From positions 1 to 64,000 of the forward strand of contig CAVSIX010000014.1 in assembly GCA_963728195.1 (NCBI GenBank): 64,000 bases of DNA, read 5' to 3'. The notes under the pieces are model-generated. The model had not been told where the DNA came from, did no database searches, and worked only from the letters and a program-made list of their open reading frames with translations. A program made the translations under genes and the position numbers. This DNA is from Sva-07 sp963728195 (GTDB lineage Bacteria > Actinomycetota > Acidimicrobiia > Acidimicrobiales > Ilumatobacteraceae). Below are positions 34,734 to 43,800 of the stretch, one piece after another. Numbering within the stretch: position 1 is the first letter of the stretch; every line of letters starts with the position of its first letter.

Positions 34734-35550
34734 CGGTGCACGTTCGGGGGCGGGCGAGGCGGTCATGCTGCGCGCCCACGCCAAGTTGACGATCGGTCTG
34801 CGAATCACCGGCGTACGGGGCGACGGCTACCACCTGATCGACGCCGAGATGGTCAGCCTCGACCTTCACGACCTCATCACGCTCACGCCCGGCGGGTCGG
34901 GACTCACCGCGTCGGGCCCCTTCGCGCACGGCATCGCACTCGACGAGACCAACCTCGTCACGCGGGCCATGCGACTCGCCGGCGCCGGCACGGACGTCGG
35001 AGTGCACCTCGACAAGCAGATCCCGCACGGCGGTGGACTCGGCGGGGGCTCGACCGACGCCGCCACGGTGCTGCGCTGGTGCGGCATCGCAGCGACGGCG
35101 GCGGAGCTGGAACGAGTGTCGCACCTGGGTGCCGACATCCCGTTCTGCGTCGTCGGCGGGCGCGCCCGGGTGCGAGGCATCGGCGAGCTGGTGGAGCCGC
35201 TCCCCCACGTCGATCGCACGGTCACGCTGGTGATCCCGCCGCTCGGCGTCAGCACGCCGGCCGCCTATCGGGCGTGGGATGCCCTCGGCGGTCCGCTCGC
35301 CGACGGCCCCAACGACCTCGAACCGGCGGCGCTCGTCGTCGAACCCGAACTCCGCCGCTGGCGTGACCTGATCGGCGACCGAGTCGGTGAGGCACCCGTG
35401 CTCGCCGGCAGCGGCGCCACGTGGTTCGTCGAAGGCGAACGCGCAAACGCCCTCGACGATCTGGTCGACGAGGGCGCTCGAGTGGTGCTGGCACGAACCG
35501 TGCCGCTGGACGTGGCGACCAACCGCGACGCTGGCGACACCGCCTCCTGA
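34723..35550 (+). CDS. ispE: 4-diphosphocytidyl-2-C-methyl-D-erythritol kinase
   Basis: 275 residues, GHMP kinase of the MEP isoprenoid pathway. AHAKLTIGLRITGVRGDGYH gives the substrate-binding start and IPHGGGLGGGSTDAATVLRW the ATP loop; GSGATWFVEGE is the C-terminal motif. The ATG at 34723 overlaps the end of rsmA; an alternative ATG at 34765 (MLRAHAKL) would begin closer to the family consensus. Confidence 0.94.
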   Translation: MTTDGARSGAGEAVMLRAHAKLTIGLRITGVRGDGYHLIDAEMVSLDLHDLITLTPGGSGLTASGPFAHGIALDETNLVTRAMRLAGAGTDVGVHLDKQIPHGGGLGGGSTDAATVLRWCGIAATAAELERVSHLGADIPFCVVGGRARVRGIGELVEPLPHVDRTVTLVIPPLGVSTPAAYRAWDALGGPLADGPNDLEPAALVVEPELRRWRDLIGDRVGEAPVLAGSGATWFVEGERANALDDLVDEGARVVLARTVPLDVATNRDAGDTAS

Positions 35551-35627
35551 TGCTCCCGAATCGCACCGAGCAGTGCGATTGGAGAGTGCGCGGTGTCGGC
35601 GCCCGATCGGCCGATGCGGACGTGGAA

Positions 35628-35720
35628 CTACTTGCGACGCTGGTGACGCGTGCGGCGCAGCATCTTCTTGTGCTTCTTCTTCCGCATGCGCTTGCGGCGC
35701 TTCTTGATCAGAGAACCCAT
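35628..35720 (-). CDS. Small ribosomal protein bS22 (AURKAIP1/COX24-like)
   Basis: A 30-residue basic peptide, MGSLIKKRRKRMRKKKHKKM followed by LRRTRHQRRK. This is the conserved sequence of the actinobacterial small-subunit protein bS22. It is far below usual ORF cut-offs. On its strand TAGCGT ends 10 nt before the ATG, so the leader would be only a few bases. It is divergent from tRNA-Gln and glmU. Confidence 0.9.
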   Translation of the reverse strand: MGSLIKKRRKRMRKKKHKKMLRRTRHQRRK

Positions 35721-35783
35721 AAGGGTCGCCACGCTACCGGGTCGGATCCGCTACGCCACCGTGGCAGCCTCCGCCCGGCGGGA

Positions 35784-35789
35784 TACCGT
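35784..35789 (+). promoter_or_regulatory. -10 of the tRNA-Gln promoter
   Basis: TACCGT lies 23 bp before the first base of the tRNA. Because glmU starts inside the tRNA CCA end, this is probably also the glmU promoter. Confidence 0.5.
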
Positions 35790-35812
35790 GGAACCACCGA
35801 CAGTTGAGTCAG

Positions 35813-35886
35813 TCCGGGGTCGTCTAATGGTAGGACAGCGGTTTTTGGTGCCGCGTGTAGGGGTTCGAATCCTCTCCCCGGAGCCA
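35813..35886 (+). tRNA. tRNA-Gln (anticodon TTG), CCA encoded
   Basis: Acceptor arms TCCGGGG (35813-35819) and CCCCGGA (35876-35882) pair fully. The D arm GTCTAATGGTAGGAC, anticodon stem GCGGT/GCCGC with loop TTTTGGT (anticodon TTG) and the GGTTCGAATC T arm follow. Discriminator G is at 35883 and CCA at 35884-35886. The final A is also the first base of the glmU ATG. Confidence 0.95.
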
Positions 35887-36971
35887 TGAGCGTTTCCGCC
35901 ATCATCCTCGCAGCCGGCGAGGGCACCCGCATGCGATCCACTCGGCCCAAGCCGCTGCACCTCATCTGCGGCCGGGCGATGGTGCTCCACGTCATCCACT
36001 CCCTCGAAGAGCTCGCGCCCGACCGCACCGCCGTCGTCGTCGGCCACGGCGCCGAGCAGGTCACCAAGAAGGTGCAGCAGATGGCGCCCGGCTGGGCCAA
36101 CGTCGCCTTCGTCGAGCAGCACGAACAGAACGGCACCGGCGACGCCGCCTCCATCGGCATGACGGCGTTCGGCGGCGACGACTACGACGACGACTCCACG
36201 ATCGTCGTGCTCCCCGGCGACACCCCGCTGCTGCGTCCCGGCACGCTGCGCGACCTCGTCGACACGCACGTCCAGTGCGGCAACGCGGCGACGCTGCTCA
36301 CCAGCGTGATGGACGATGCCACCGGCTATGGCCGCGTGATCCGCAAGGCCGACGGCCAAGCGGCTCGCATCGTCGAACACCGCGACGCCGCGCCCGACGA
36401 ACTCGACGTCAAGGAGATCTGCACCTCGATCTACGCGTTCCGTCGCGACCTGCTCGGGCCGGCGCTGCGCAAGCTGACCACCGACAATGCACAGGGCGAG
36501 TACTACCTCACCGAGGTCGTGTCGGTGCTCGCCGCGATGGGTCACCGCATCGGTGTGCTGCAGGCGCCCGCAGGCGAGACCCAGGGCGTCAACGACCGCT
36601 GGCAACTCGCGCTCGCCGAGCGCGAGCTGCGGTCGAGGACCAACCGAACGCACCTGTTGAACGGCGTGACGATGCTCGACCCGCGCCAGACGTTCATCGA
36701 CGTCACCGTCACGATCGGCCGCGACGTCACGTTGTATCCGGGCACGATCCTGCAGGGGTCCACCGTGATCGGCGACGGCTGCGAGATCGGCCCGGACACG
36801 CGCCTCGTCGACTGTGCTGTCGGCCACGACTCGGTCGTCGAACACACCGTCGGCTACGACGCCGAGATCGGCCCGTCCGCCGTCGTCGGCCCGTACGCCC
36901 ATCTTCCTGCCGGATCAAGTGTCGCTTCTCATGCGACCACCGGCGCCTTCTACACTGCTCCTGTCGGCTGA
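35886..36971 (+). CDS. glmU: GlmU, N-acetylglucosamine-1-phosphate uridyltransferase with truncated acetyltransferase domain
   Basis: 361 residues. The uridyltransferase domain (1-230) is complete: IILAAGEGTRMRSTRPKPLH, the QHEQNGTGDAA loop, VVLPGDTPLL, ATGYGRVIR and the NAQGEYYLTEVV region. A left-handed helix begins near 240 (GVTMLDPRQTFID) but stops after only a few coils. The usual GPFARLRPG segment reads GPYAHLPAG, losing the arginine, and the protein ends before the catalytic histidine of the acetyltransferase. So UDP-GlcNAc formation is likely but GlcN-1-P acetylation is not. Its ATG shares a base with the tRNA CCA. Confidence 0.92.
   Translation: MSVSAIILAAGEGTRMRSTRPKPLHLICGRAMVLHVIHSLEELAPDRTAVVVGHGAEQVTKKVQQMAPGWANVAFVEQHEQNGTGDAASIGMTAFGGDDYDDDSTIVVLPGDTPLLRPGTLRDLVDTHVQCGNAATLLTSVMDDATGYGRVIRKADGQAARIVEHRDAAPDELDVKEICTSIYAFRRDLLGPALRKLTTDNAQGEYYLTEVVSVLAAMGHRIGVLQAPAGETQGVNDRWQLALAERELRSRTNRTHLLNGVTMLDPRQTFIDVTVTIGRDVTLYPGTILQGSTVIGDGCEIGPDTRLVDCAVGHDSVVEHTVGYDAEIGPSAVVGPYAHLPAGSSVASHATTGAFYTAPVG
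36951..36956 (+). promoter_or_regulatory. -10 of the prs promoter inside the glmU end
   Basis: TACACT in the last codons of glmU, about 100 bp upstream of the prs ATG. It would give a leader of roughly 95 nt. Confidence 0.45.
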
Positions 36972-37057
36972 CCCGCACCTTCGCCAACCACCAGCACCAG
37001 CACCATCCAGCACCGATCCAGCACGACAGGTACGACGTTCGGGGAGGACGTCAACTC

Positions 37058-38047
37058 ATGGAGAAGGTCACCACCAAGCGACTGGCCCTCTACTCGGGCC
37101 GGACCCATCCTGAGCTGGCGCAGGAGGTCGCGACCCACCTGAACATCGAGTTGGGCCACGACAACCTCGTCGAATTCTCCAACGGCGAAGTGCGCTGCCG
37201 CTTCGGCGAGTCGATCCGCGGCTCGGATGTGTTCGTCATCCAGAGCCACTACGGCGTCGACCACCACTCGGTCAACGACTCGATCATGGAACACCTGATC
37301 ATGATCGACGCCGCATCACGGGCCTCCGCCAAGCGGATCACGGCGGTGTGCCCGTTCTACGGCTACGCCCGCCAGGACCGCAAGGCCGAGGGGCGCGAGC
37401 CGATCACCGCCCGCCTGGTCGCTGACATGTTCAAGGCAGCCGGCGCCAAGCGGATGATCTCGATCGACCTGCACTCGGGGCAGATCCAGGGGTTCTTCGA
37501 GGGCCCGGTCGACCACCTCACCGCCATGCCCGTGCTCGAGGCGTACATCCGCTCACACGCGACCGAGCCCGTCATCGTGTCGCCCGACGCCGGTCGCATC
37601 AAGGTCGCCGAGCGTATGGCCCAGCACCTCAACGACTGCGGCGCCGACCTGGCCTTCATCTACAAGCGTCGGCCGAAGGGCACCGCCAACGTGTCGGAAG
37701 CCACCGAGGTGATGGGCGACGTCGAGGGCCGCCTCTGCGTGATCACCGACGACATGATCGACACCGCCGGCACGATCTGTGCGGCGGCCGAGCTTCTCGT
37801 GCAGCGCGGCGCCAGCGAGGTGTGGGCGATGGCGACGCACGGCGTGCTGTCCGGGCCGGCGATCGATCGGCTGAAGAATGCGCCGATCGCGCGGGTCGTG
37901 CTCACCAACACGCTGCCGCTGCCGCCCGAGAAGCAACTCGACAAGATCGAGGTGCTGTCGGTCGCCCCGCTGATCGCCGAAGCCCTCGGCGCCGTGTTCG
38001 ACGACACCAGCGTCAGCGACATCTTCGACGGCGAAAACCTCGCCTGA
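37058..38047 (+). CDS. prs: Ribose-phosphate pyrophosphokinase
   Basis: 329 residues. FSNGEVRCRFGESIRGSDVF, YGYARQDRKAEGREPIT (flexible loop and ATP site), DLHSGQIQGFF and the PRPP loop DDMIDTAGT (231-239) are intact. It makes PRPP for nucleotides, His and Trp. GGGGAGGA precedes the ATG by 9 nt. Gene order glmU-prs is conserved in actinobacteria. Confidence 0.97.
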   Translation: MEKVTTKRLALYSGRTHPELAQEVATHLNIELGHDNLVEFSNGEVRCRFGESIRGSDVFVIQSHYGVDHHSVNDSIMEHLIMIDAASRASAKRITAVCPFYGYARQDRKAEGREPITARLVADMFKAAGAKRMISIDLHSGQIQGFFEGPVDHLTAMPVLEAYIRSHATEPVIVSPDAGRIKVAERMAQHLNDCGADLAFIYKRRPKGTANVSEATEVMGDVEGRLCVITDDMIDTAGTICAAAELLVQRGASEVWAMATHGVLSGPAIDRLKNAPIARVVLTNTLPLPPEKQLDKIEVLSVAPLIAEALGAVFDDTSVSDIFDGENLA

Positions 38048-38085
38048 CCCCCAGCCGGTCGGCCCCCAGCCCCCAGCCTCCCTCT

Positions 38086-38139
38086 CCCGAAAAATCCCGC
38101 TGGTGTTGCGCTCAGCGCAACACAAGCGCGCCATTTCGG
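38086..38139 (-). repeat. 54-bp palindrome family B, copy 1 (inverted)
   Basis: Core TTGCGCTCAGCGCAA with outer ends CCCGAAAAAT and CATTTCGG. It is the reverse complement of the copy at 39110-39163, and the two bracket the nuclease gene between them. Confidence 0.9.
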
Positions 38140-38183
38140 TGATCGTTTGCCGTTTTCCGGCCGGCAACACCCACTGCGAGGAC

Positions 38184-39101
38184 GTGTTCGACGATGACCT
38201 CCTCGCCCTCGCGGCCCGCCAGCACGGGGTGCTGACGGTCCGACAACTGGCCGGCCGCGGCCGCAGCCGCTCCGCGATCAGCCGCGCTCGGAGTCGTGGC
38301 GTACTGGTCGACGTGGCTCCGGGTGTGGTCCGGGTCGCCTCGTCACCCGACACGTTCCGTCAGCGCTGCATGATCCTCCAGCTGCACGCCGGATCGGTCG
38401 GGTTCATCGGCGGCATGACCGCCGCCCGGATCCTCGGACTCCGAGCGATGCCCCTCGCCCCGGTGAACTACACCGCACCTCGATCGTTCCGACGCACCGT
38501 TCCATCGTGGGCGGATCTGCACATCACCCGTTGGTACGACCACGTCGCCGACCGCCAGGAACTCGCCGATGGTCTCGTCGTCGCCACACCGATGCGAATG
38601 CTGTGGGGGCTTGCAGCGTCGTTCAACCAGTTCCGCTTCGATCGCGCGGCGGAGGACGCATGGAATCTCGGCCTCATCGATCCGCAGACCGCCGCCGACT
38701 ATCTCGAGGACCACCGTTGCCGGGGCAAGGACGGCGTGGCCCGGCTGGAGACCTGGCTGGAGGGCGCACTCGGTCGATCGCGGGCGACGCAGAGCAATCT
38801 CGAACGTCGCCTGATCGAGGCGCTCGAAGTGGTCGGGCTCCCGACACCGAGTCTGCAGTACCCCCTGACCCTGCGAAGCGGCGAAGTCGTGCATCTGGAC
38901 ATCGCCTGGCCCGACGTCAAGCTTGCAGTCGAGCCGGGAGATGCGTGGTTCCACAGTGGACGTCATGCCGTCCGGCGCGATCAGGCGCGCGATCGAGGTT
39001 GCGTGGAACTTGGGTGGCAGATCGTGAGGTTCGACGAATCGATCCGATCCGACTTCCTGTCGGCCGCGCGCCAGATCCGGAGAATTCACGCATCCCGCTG
39101 A
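38184..39101 (+). CDS. AbiEi-like winged helix fused to DUF559/Vsr-like nuclease domain (second copy)
   Basis: 305 residues from the GTG at 38184 (FDDDLLALAARQHGVLTVRQL), with GCGAGG just upstream. The N-terminal winged helix (RSRSAISRARSRGVLVDVAPGV) and the middle helices match the layout of the gene at 21667. The nuclease core has HLDIAWPDVKLAVEPGD with D239 and E250, then RRDQARDRGCVELGWQIVRF. The E-x-D of the first copy is E-P-G-D here, so activity is less certain. It interrupts the otherwise conserved prs-rplY-pth run and is flanked by inverted 54-bp palindromes, both signs of insertion. Confidence 0.75.
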   Translation: MFDDDLLALAARQHGVLTVRQLAGRGRSRSAISRARSRGVLVDVAPGVVRVASSPDTFRQRCMILQLHAGSVGFIGGMTAARILGLRAMPLAPVNYTAPRSFRRTVPSWADLHITRWYDHVADRQELADGLVVATPMRMLWGLAASFNQFRFDRAAEDAWNLGLIDPQTAADYLEDHRCRGKDGVARLETWLEGALGRSRATQSNLERRLIEALEVVGLPTPSLQYPLTLRSGEVVHLDIAWPDVKLAVEPGDAWFHSGRHAVRRDQARDRGCVELGWQIVRFDESIRSDFLSAARQIRRIHASR

Positions 39102-39109
39102 ACCACCAA

Positions 39110-39163
39110 CCGAAATGGCGCGGTCACGTTGCGCTCAGCGCAACACCAGCGCGATTTTTCGGG
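39110..39163 (+). repeat. 54-bp palindrome family B, copy 2
   Basis: Starts CCGAAATGGCGCG, core GTTGCGCTCAGCGCAAC, ends CGCGATTTTTCGGG. The T5 run after the stem could end plus-strand transcription of the nuclease gene. Confidence 0.9.
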
Positions 39164-39220
39164 GTGAGGGCGAGCTGAGAGGACAGCTGCTCGGCGGGAG
39201 GGGATGGCGGCGGGGGGCGG

Positions 39221-39226
39221 TAGATT
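39221..39226 (+). promoter_or_regulatory. -10 of the rplY promoter
   Basis: TAGATT about 72 bp upstream of the rplY ATG, implying a leader of about 65 nt. Confidence 0.45.
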
Positions 39227-39297
39227 GGGGCGCTGCTGTAACGACCTGGCGTCCATTGTGCGGACGTCGTCACGAGATTCGATGGAAGCCGATCACC

Positions 39298-39966
39298 ATG
39301 TCTGAGACCGTTCTCACCGCCGAAATCGGCCGCCGCGCCGGAAGCTCCGATGCGCGTCGCCTCCGCGCCGACGGCAAGATCCCTGCCGTCGTGTACGGCC
39401 ACGGGATGGATCCCATCAGCGTGTCGGTCGATCGTCGCGAGCTGCGCCAGGCGCTGTCAGGCGCCGCGGGCATGAACACGATCCTCGACCTCACCGTCGA
39501 CGGCACCGTGTACCCGTCGCTGATCAAGGACATCCAGCGCCACCCGGTGAAGCGCTCGGTCCAGCACATCGACTTCATCCAGGTCAACCTCAACGAGGAG
39601 ATCGTGGTGTCGATCCCGATCCACCTCGAGGGCGAAGCCAAGGACGTCTCGCAACACAACGGGCTCGTCGACCTCACCATGCAGGAGCTGCAGGTCCGCA
39701 CCACGCCGCGAAGCATCCCCGACGGCATCACGATCGACATCACGGACATGACCATGGACACGGTCATCCGCGTCGAGGACCTCCCGCTTCCGTCCGGCGT
39801 CACCGCCGAGGCCGACCCGGAGACGCCGGTCGTCACCGTGCTCACGATGCGCACCCCCGTCCTCGACGACGAAGAGGCTGCAGCAGCCGAGGCCGCTGCC
39901 GAAGGCGAGTCCGGCGAAGCTGCCGGCGACAGCGCCGAAGCTGCCTCCGACTCCGACAGCGAGTGA
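39298..39966 (+). CDS. rplY: 50S ribosomal protein bL25 (CTC form)
   Basis: 222 residues. The N-terminal 5S rRNA-binding domain (RRAGSSDARRLRADGKIPAVVYGHG ... VKRSVQHIDFIQVN) is followed by the CTC beta domain (IPIHLEGEAKDVSQHNGL ... LPLPSGVTAEADPETPVVTV) and an acidic Ala/Glu/Ser tail. It binds 5S rRNA in the central protuberance. Located upstream of pth as in many actinobacteria. Confidence 0.95.
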   Translation: MSETVLTAEIGRRAGSSDARRLRADGKIPAVVYGHGMDPISVSVDRRELRQALSGAAGMNTILDLTVDGTVYPSLIKDIQRHPVKRSVQHIDFIQVNLNEEIVVSIPIHLEGEAKDVSQHNGLVDLTMQELQVRTTPRSIPDGITIDITDMTMDTVIRVEDLPLPSGVTAEADPETPVVTVLTMRTPVLDDEEAAAAEAAAEGESGEAAGDSAEAASDSDSE

Positions 39967-40013
39967 CGGGTCCGGCACCGGCCCGATGACCGGTCCCTGC
40001 CCGCGCTCCCGAC

Positions 40014-40067
40014 CCGAAATGTCGCGTCGGTGTTGCGCTGAGCGACACACCCACGCGATTTTTCGGG
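40014..40067 (+). repeat. 54-bp palindrome family B, copy 3
   Basis: CCGAAATGTCGCG at the left, TGTTGCGCTGAGCGACACA in the middle, CGCGATTTTTCGGG at the right. It lies between rplY and pth. Confidence 0.9.
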
Positions 40068-40092
40068 GTTTGACGACCGTCGAGGTGCACTG

Positions 40093-40713
40093 ATGGGACT
40101 GTTCGGGCGCATCGGCAAGGGGGCGCCGTACGACTGGTTGGTCGTCGGGCTCGGCAATCCGGGCGAGAAGTACGCCCGCACACGCCACAACGTCGGCGAG
40201 GAAGCGGTCCGGCTGCTCGCCGAGCGATGCGGCGTGACCCTGAAAGGCGGGCGTGACAACGCACTGGTCGCCGAGACCCGCCTCCCAGGGCCTGATGGTG
40301 ACGAACGCGTCGTGCTGGCCTTCCCGATCACGTTCATGAACGAGTCGGGCCAGGCCGTCAGCGCACTCGTGCGCCGGTACCGCATCTCGACGCCCGAGCA
40401 GATCATCGTCGTGCAGGACGAACTCGACCTGCCGCCGGGCGAGCTCAAGATCAAGGCGGGTGGCGGGCTGGCCGGCCACAACGGGCTGCGATCGATCACC
40501 CAGCACCTCAAGACGCAGGACTACCTGCGGGTTCGTATCGGCGTCGGCAAGCCCGACCACAAGGACGTCGGCAAGGGCCACGTGCTGTCGAAGGTCCCGA
40601 AGCGCGAGCGCGAACTCCTCGACATCGAGATCGCCAACGCCGCGGACGCCGTCGAGTTGATCGTCGCCCGCGGTGTGGACGCCGCAATGCAGCGGTACAA
40701 CGGCAGGCAATGA
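40093..40713 (+). CDS. pth: Peptidyl-tRNA hydrolase
   Basis: 206 residues. WLVVGLGNPGEKYARTRHNVG holds N22 and catalytic H32. FPITFMNESGQAV, VVQDELDLPPGELKIKAGGGLAGHNGLRSI and LRVRIGVGKP are the other signature blocks. It recycles peptidyl-tRNA dropped from ribosomes. It starts 25 bp after the family B palindrome. Confidence 0.96.
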   Translation: MGLFGRIGKGAPYDWLVVGLGNPGEKYARTRHNVGEEAVRLLAERCGVTLKGGRDNALVAETRLPGPDGDERVVLAFPITFMNESGQAVSALVRRYRISTPEQIIVVQDELDLPPGELKIKAGGGLAGHNGLRSITQHLKTQDYLRVRIGVGKPDHKDVGKGHVLSKVPKRERELLDIEIANAADAVELIVARGVDAAMQRYNGRQ

Positions 40714-40750
40714 CGCCGACCGACCAGGGCTCCTCCTCCCCCGCCCCGAC

Positions 40751-40804
40751 CCGATCTGGCGCGACAACGTCCCGCTCAGCGCAACACGAGCGCGATTTTT
40801 CGGA
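40751..40804 (+). repeat. 54-bp palindrome family B, copy 4
   Basis: Most diverged copy: CCGATCTGGCGCG at the left, CCCGCTCAGCGCAACA in the middle, CGCGATTTTTCGGA at the right. It abuts the mfd ribosome binding site. Confidence 0.82.
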
Positions 40805-40817
40805 GGGGGAGTCGACA

Positions 40818-43800
40818 GTGACCACGGCGCCGCTGGGGGCGTTGCCGGCGCTGTTGCGTGACGAGCCGGGGCTGACGCGAGCGCTCGGCGAGCCCGACGC
40901 ACGCCTCGCCGTCGTCGAGGTGGCGCGCCCGATCTCGATCGCGGCACTGGCGACCCTGTCGTCGCGGCGACCGCTCGTCGTCAGCTGCCCGACCGGCACG
41001 ATGGCGGGCCAGCTCGCCGACGACCTCGCCCAGTTCCTGCCGCCGGGCGAGGTGGTGCACTTCCCCGGATGGGAGACGCTGCCGTTCGAGCGCGTCAGCC
41101 CGAGCGTCGAGACGATGGGTCAGCGACTCGACGTCCTGTGGCGCCTGCGCGACCCGGACCGCTGCCCTGCCGTCATCGTCGCCGGCGTCCGTGCGCTCAT
41201 GCAGAAGCTCGGGCCCGGCGCCACCACCGTCGAGCCGATCGTCGTGCGGCCCGGCAGCGAGATCGATCCCGACGTGCTCGGCCGCCGGCTGGTCGAGTTC
41301 GGCTACCGGCGCGAGGAGCTGGTGGAACACCGCGGCGAGTTCGCCCGGCGCGGCGCGATCGTCGACGTGTTCCCGTCGACCGCCGACGCTCCGATCCGCA
41401 TCGACCTGTGGGGCGACGAGGTCGACCGCCTCACCCGATTCGGCGTCAACGACCAGCGCTCGACCGACGATCTCGACGAGGTGTGCATCTTCCCGGCACG
41501 CGAGCTGATGCCGACCGACGACGTGCGCGAGCGCGCCCGCCAGCTCGTGGCGAGCGAACCGTGGGGCCGTGAGCAGTGGGAGCGCCTCGCCGAAGGGGCC
41601 CACTTCGACGGCATGGAGAGCTGGCTGCCGTGGCTCGTCGACGAAGCGCAGCTGCTCACCGACGTGTTGCCGTCGAACGCCAAGGTGGTGCTCGTCGAGC
41701 CGCGCCGGATGCGCGACCGCGCCCTCGACCTGATCGCCGAAGAGGACGACCTCGCCCGCACGCTGGCGTCGACCTGGGCGCGCGATCCGGACAAGTCCTT
41801 CCCGCGCCTCCACGCCGATCCCGGCACGTTGCTCGACGGCGCCGGTTCGTTCTGGTCGATCGACTCCACCCCCGAGTCGCCCGACACGCCGCTGGTCGAA
41901 GCATCCGGCTGGGGTCCCGTCGCCGGCGACGGCTCCGGCCTCACCGACCGGCTGATCGAGCTGATCGGCCGGGGCTACCGCGTCGTCGTGGCGGCCGACG
42001 GCACCGGTTCGGCCCAACGACTCCACGATCTGCTGCTGAACAACGGGCTCGACTTCCCGATCGTGCGACCTGGCGCCGACGTGCCGACGGGCGGCAGCAT
42101 CACCGTTGCCCCGCTGCACCGGGGTTGCTCCCTCCCGAACGCCAAGGTGGCGATCGTCGCCGAGAGCGACCTCACCGGCCGCCGCCGGGCCCACCGCACC
42201 GTGCGCAAGGCCAAGCGCGAGAGCGCGAGCACGTTCGAAGACCTCAAGGCCGGCAACTACGTCGTGCACCACCAGCACGGCGTCGGCAAGTACGAGGGCA
42301 TGGTCAAGCGGGCGATCGGCGGCGTCGAACGCGACTACCTGCTGATCTCCTACAAGGGCGGCGACAAGCTGTACGTGCCGTCCGACCAGATCGACACGCT
42401 GCGCCAGTACGTCGGTGGCGAGGCGCCGAAGCTCCACAAGCTCGGCGGATCGGACTTCGCGAAGACCAAGAGCAAGGTCCGTTCCGCTGTCCGCGAGATC
42501 GCCCAGGAACTGGTGGTGCTCTACCAGAAGCGCGTCAACGCCGAGGGCCACTCGTTCGCGCAGGACACGCCGTGGCAGGCCGAGATGGAAGAGGCGTTCC
42601 CCTACGTCGAGACGCCCGACCAGCGCACGGCGATCGACGACATCAAGCGCGACATGGAGCTCGCCCACCCGATGGACCGGCTGCTGTGCGGCGACGTCGG
42701 CTTCGGCAAGACCGAGGTCGCGATCCGCGCGGCGTTCAAGGCGATCCAGGACGGCAAGCAGGTCGCGGTGCTCGCGCCGACGACCCTGCTCGCCACGCAG
42801 CACGGCAACACGTTCGCCGACCGCTTCGCCGGCTTTCCGATCCGCGTCGAGACGCTGTCGCGGTTCCTCACCGCCGGCCAGGCCAAGCAGGTGATCGAGG
42901 GCGTCAAGAGCGGCGAGGTCGACTGCGTGATCGGCACCCACCGCCTGCTCGGCAACGACGTGAAGTTCAAGGATCTGGGTCTGTTGATCGTCGACGAGGA
43001 GCAGCGCTTCGGCGTGCAGCACAAGGAGACGATGAAGAAGATGAAGACGAACGTCGACGTCCTCACGCTCTCCGCCACGCCGATCCCGCGCACGCTCGAG
43101 ATGTCGCTCGTCGGCATCCGCGATCTTTCGCTGCTGCAGACGCCGCCCGCCGACCGCATGCCGATCCTCACCTACGTCGGCGAGTACGACGAGCGGGTGG
43201 CGATCGAGGCGATCCGCCGCGAGCTGCTGCGCGAAGGCCAGGTGTTCTGGGTGCACAACCGCGTGCAGTCGATCGACACTGCAGCGCACCGGCTGCGCGA
43301 ACTCGTCCCCGAGGCGCGCATCGCGATCGCCCACGGGCAGATGGACGAAGGCACGCTCGAGACCGTCGTGCAGGACTTCTGGGACGGCAACTACGACGTG
43401 CTCGTGTGCACGACGATCATCGAATCGGGCATCGACATGCCGACGGTCAACACGCTGGTGGTCGAACGGTCGGATCTCCTCGGCCTCGGCCAGATGCACC
43501 AGCTGCGCGGCCGCGTCGGGCGTTCGGGGTCACGCGCCTACGCGTACCTCTTCTATCCGCGCGACAAGGTGCTGACCGAGGAGGCCTACGAACGGCTGCG
43601 CACGATCGGCGAGTCGACCGATCTCGGCTCGGGCTTCAAGATCGCGATGCGCGACCTGGAGATCCGCGGCGCCGGCAACCTGCTCGGCGAGTCGCAGTCC
43701 GGCCACATCGCGGCGGTCGGCTACGACCTGTACTGCCAGATGGTCACCGAGGCGGTCAGCGAGATGAAGGGTGAGCCGCAACCCGACGCGCCCGCCGAGA

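Noticed and set aside
38086..38139. Terminator for prs
   Set aside because: Although it folds into a stem, this copy has its T-run on the minus strand, so it does not fit a plus-strand terminator after prs.
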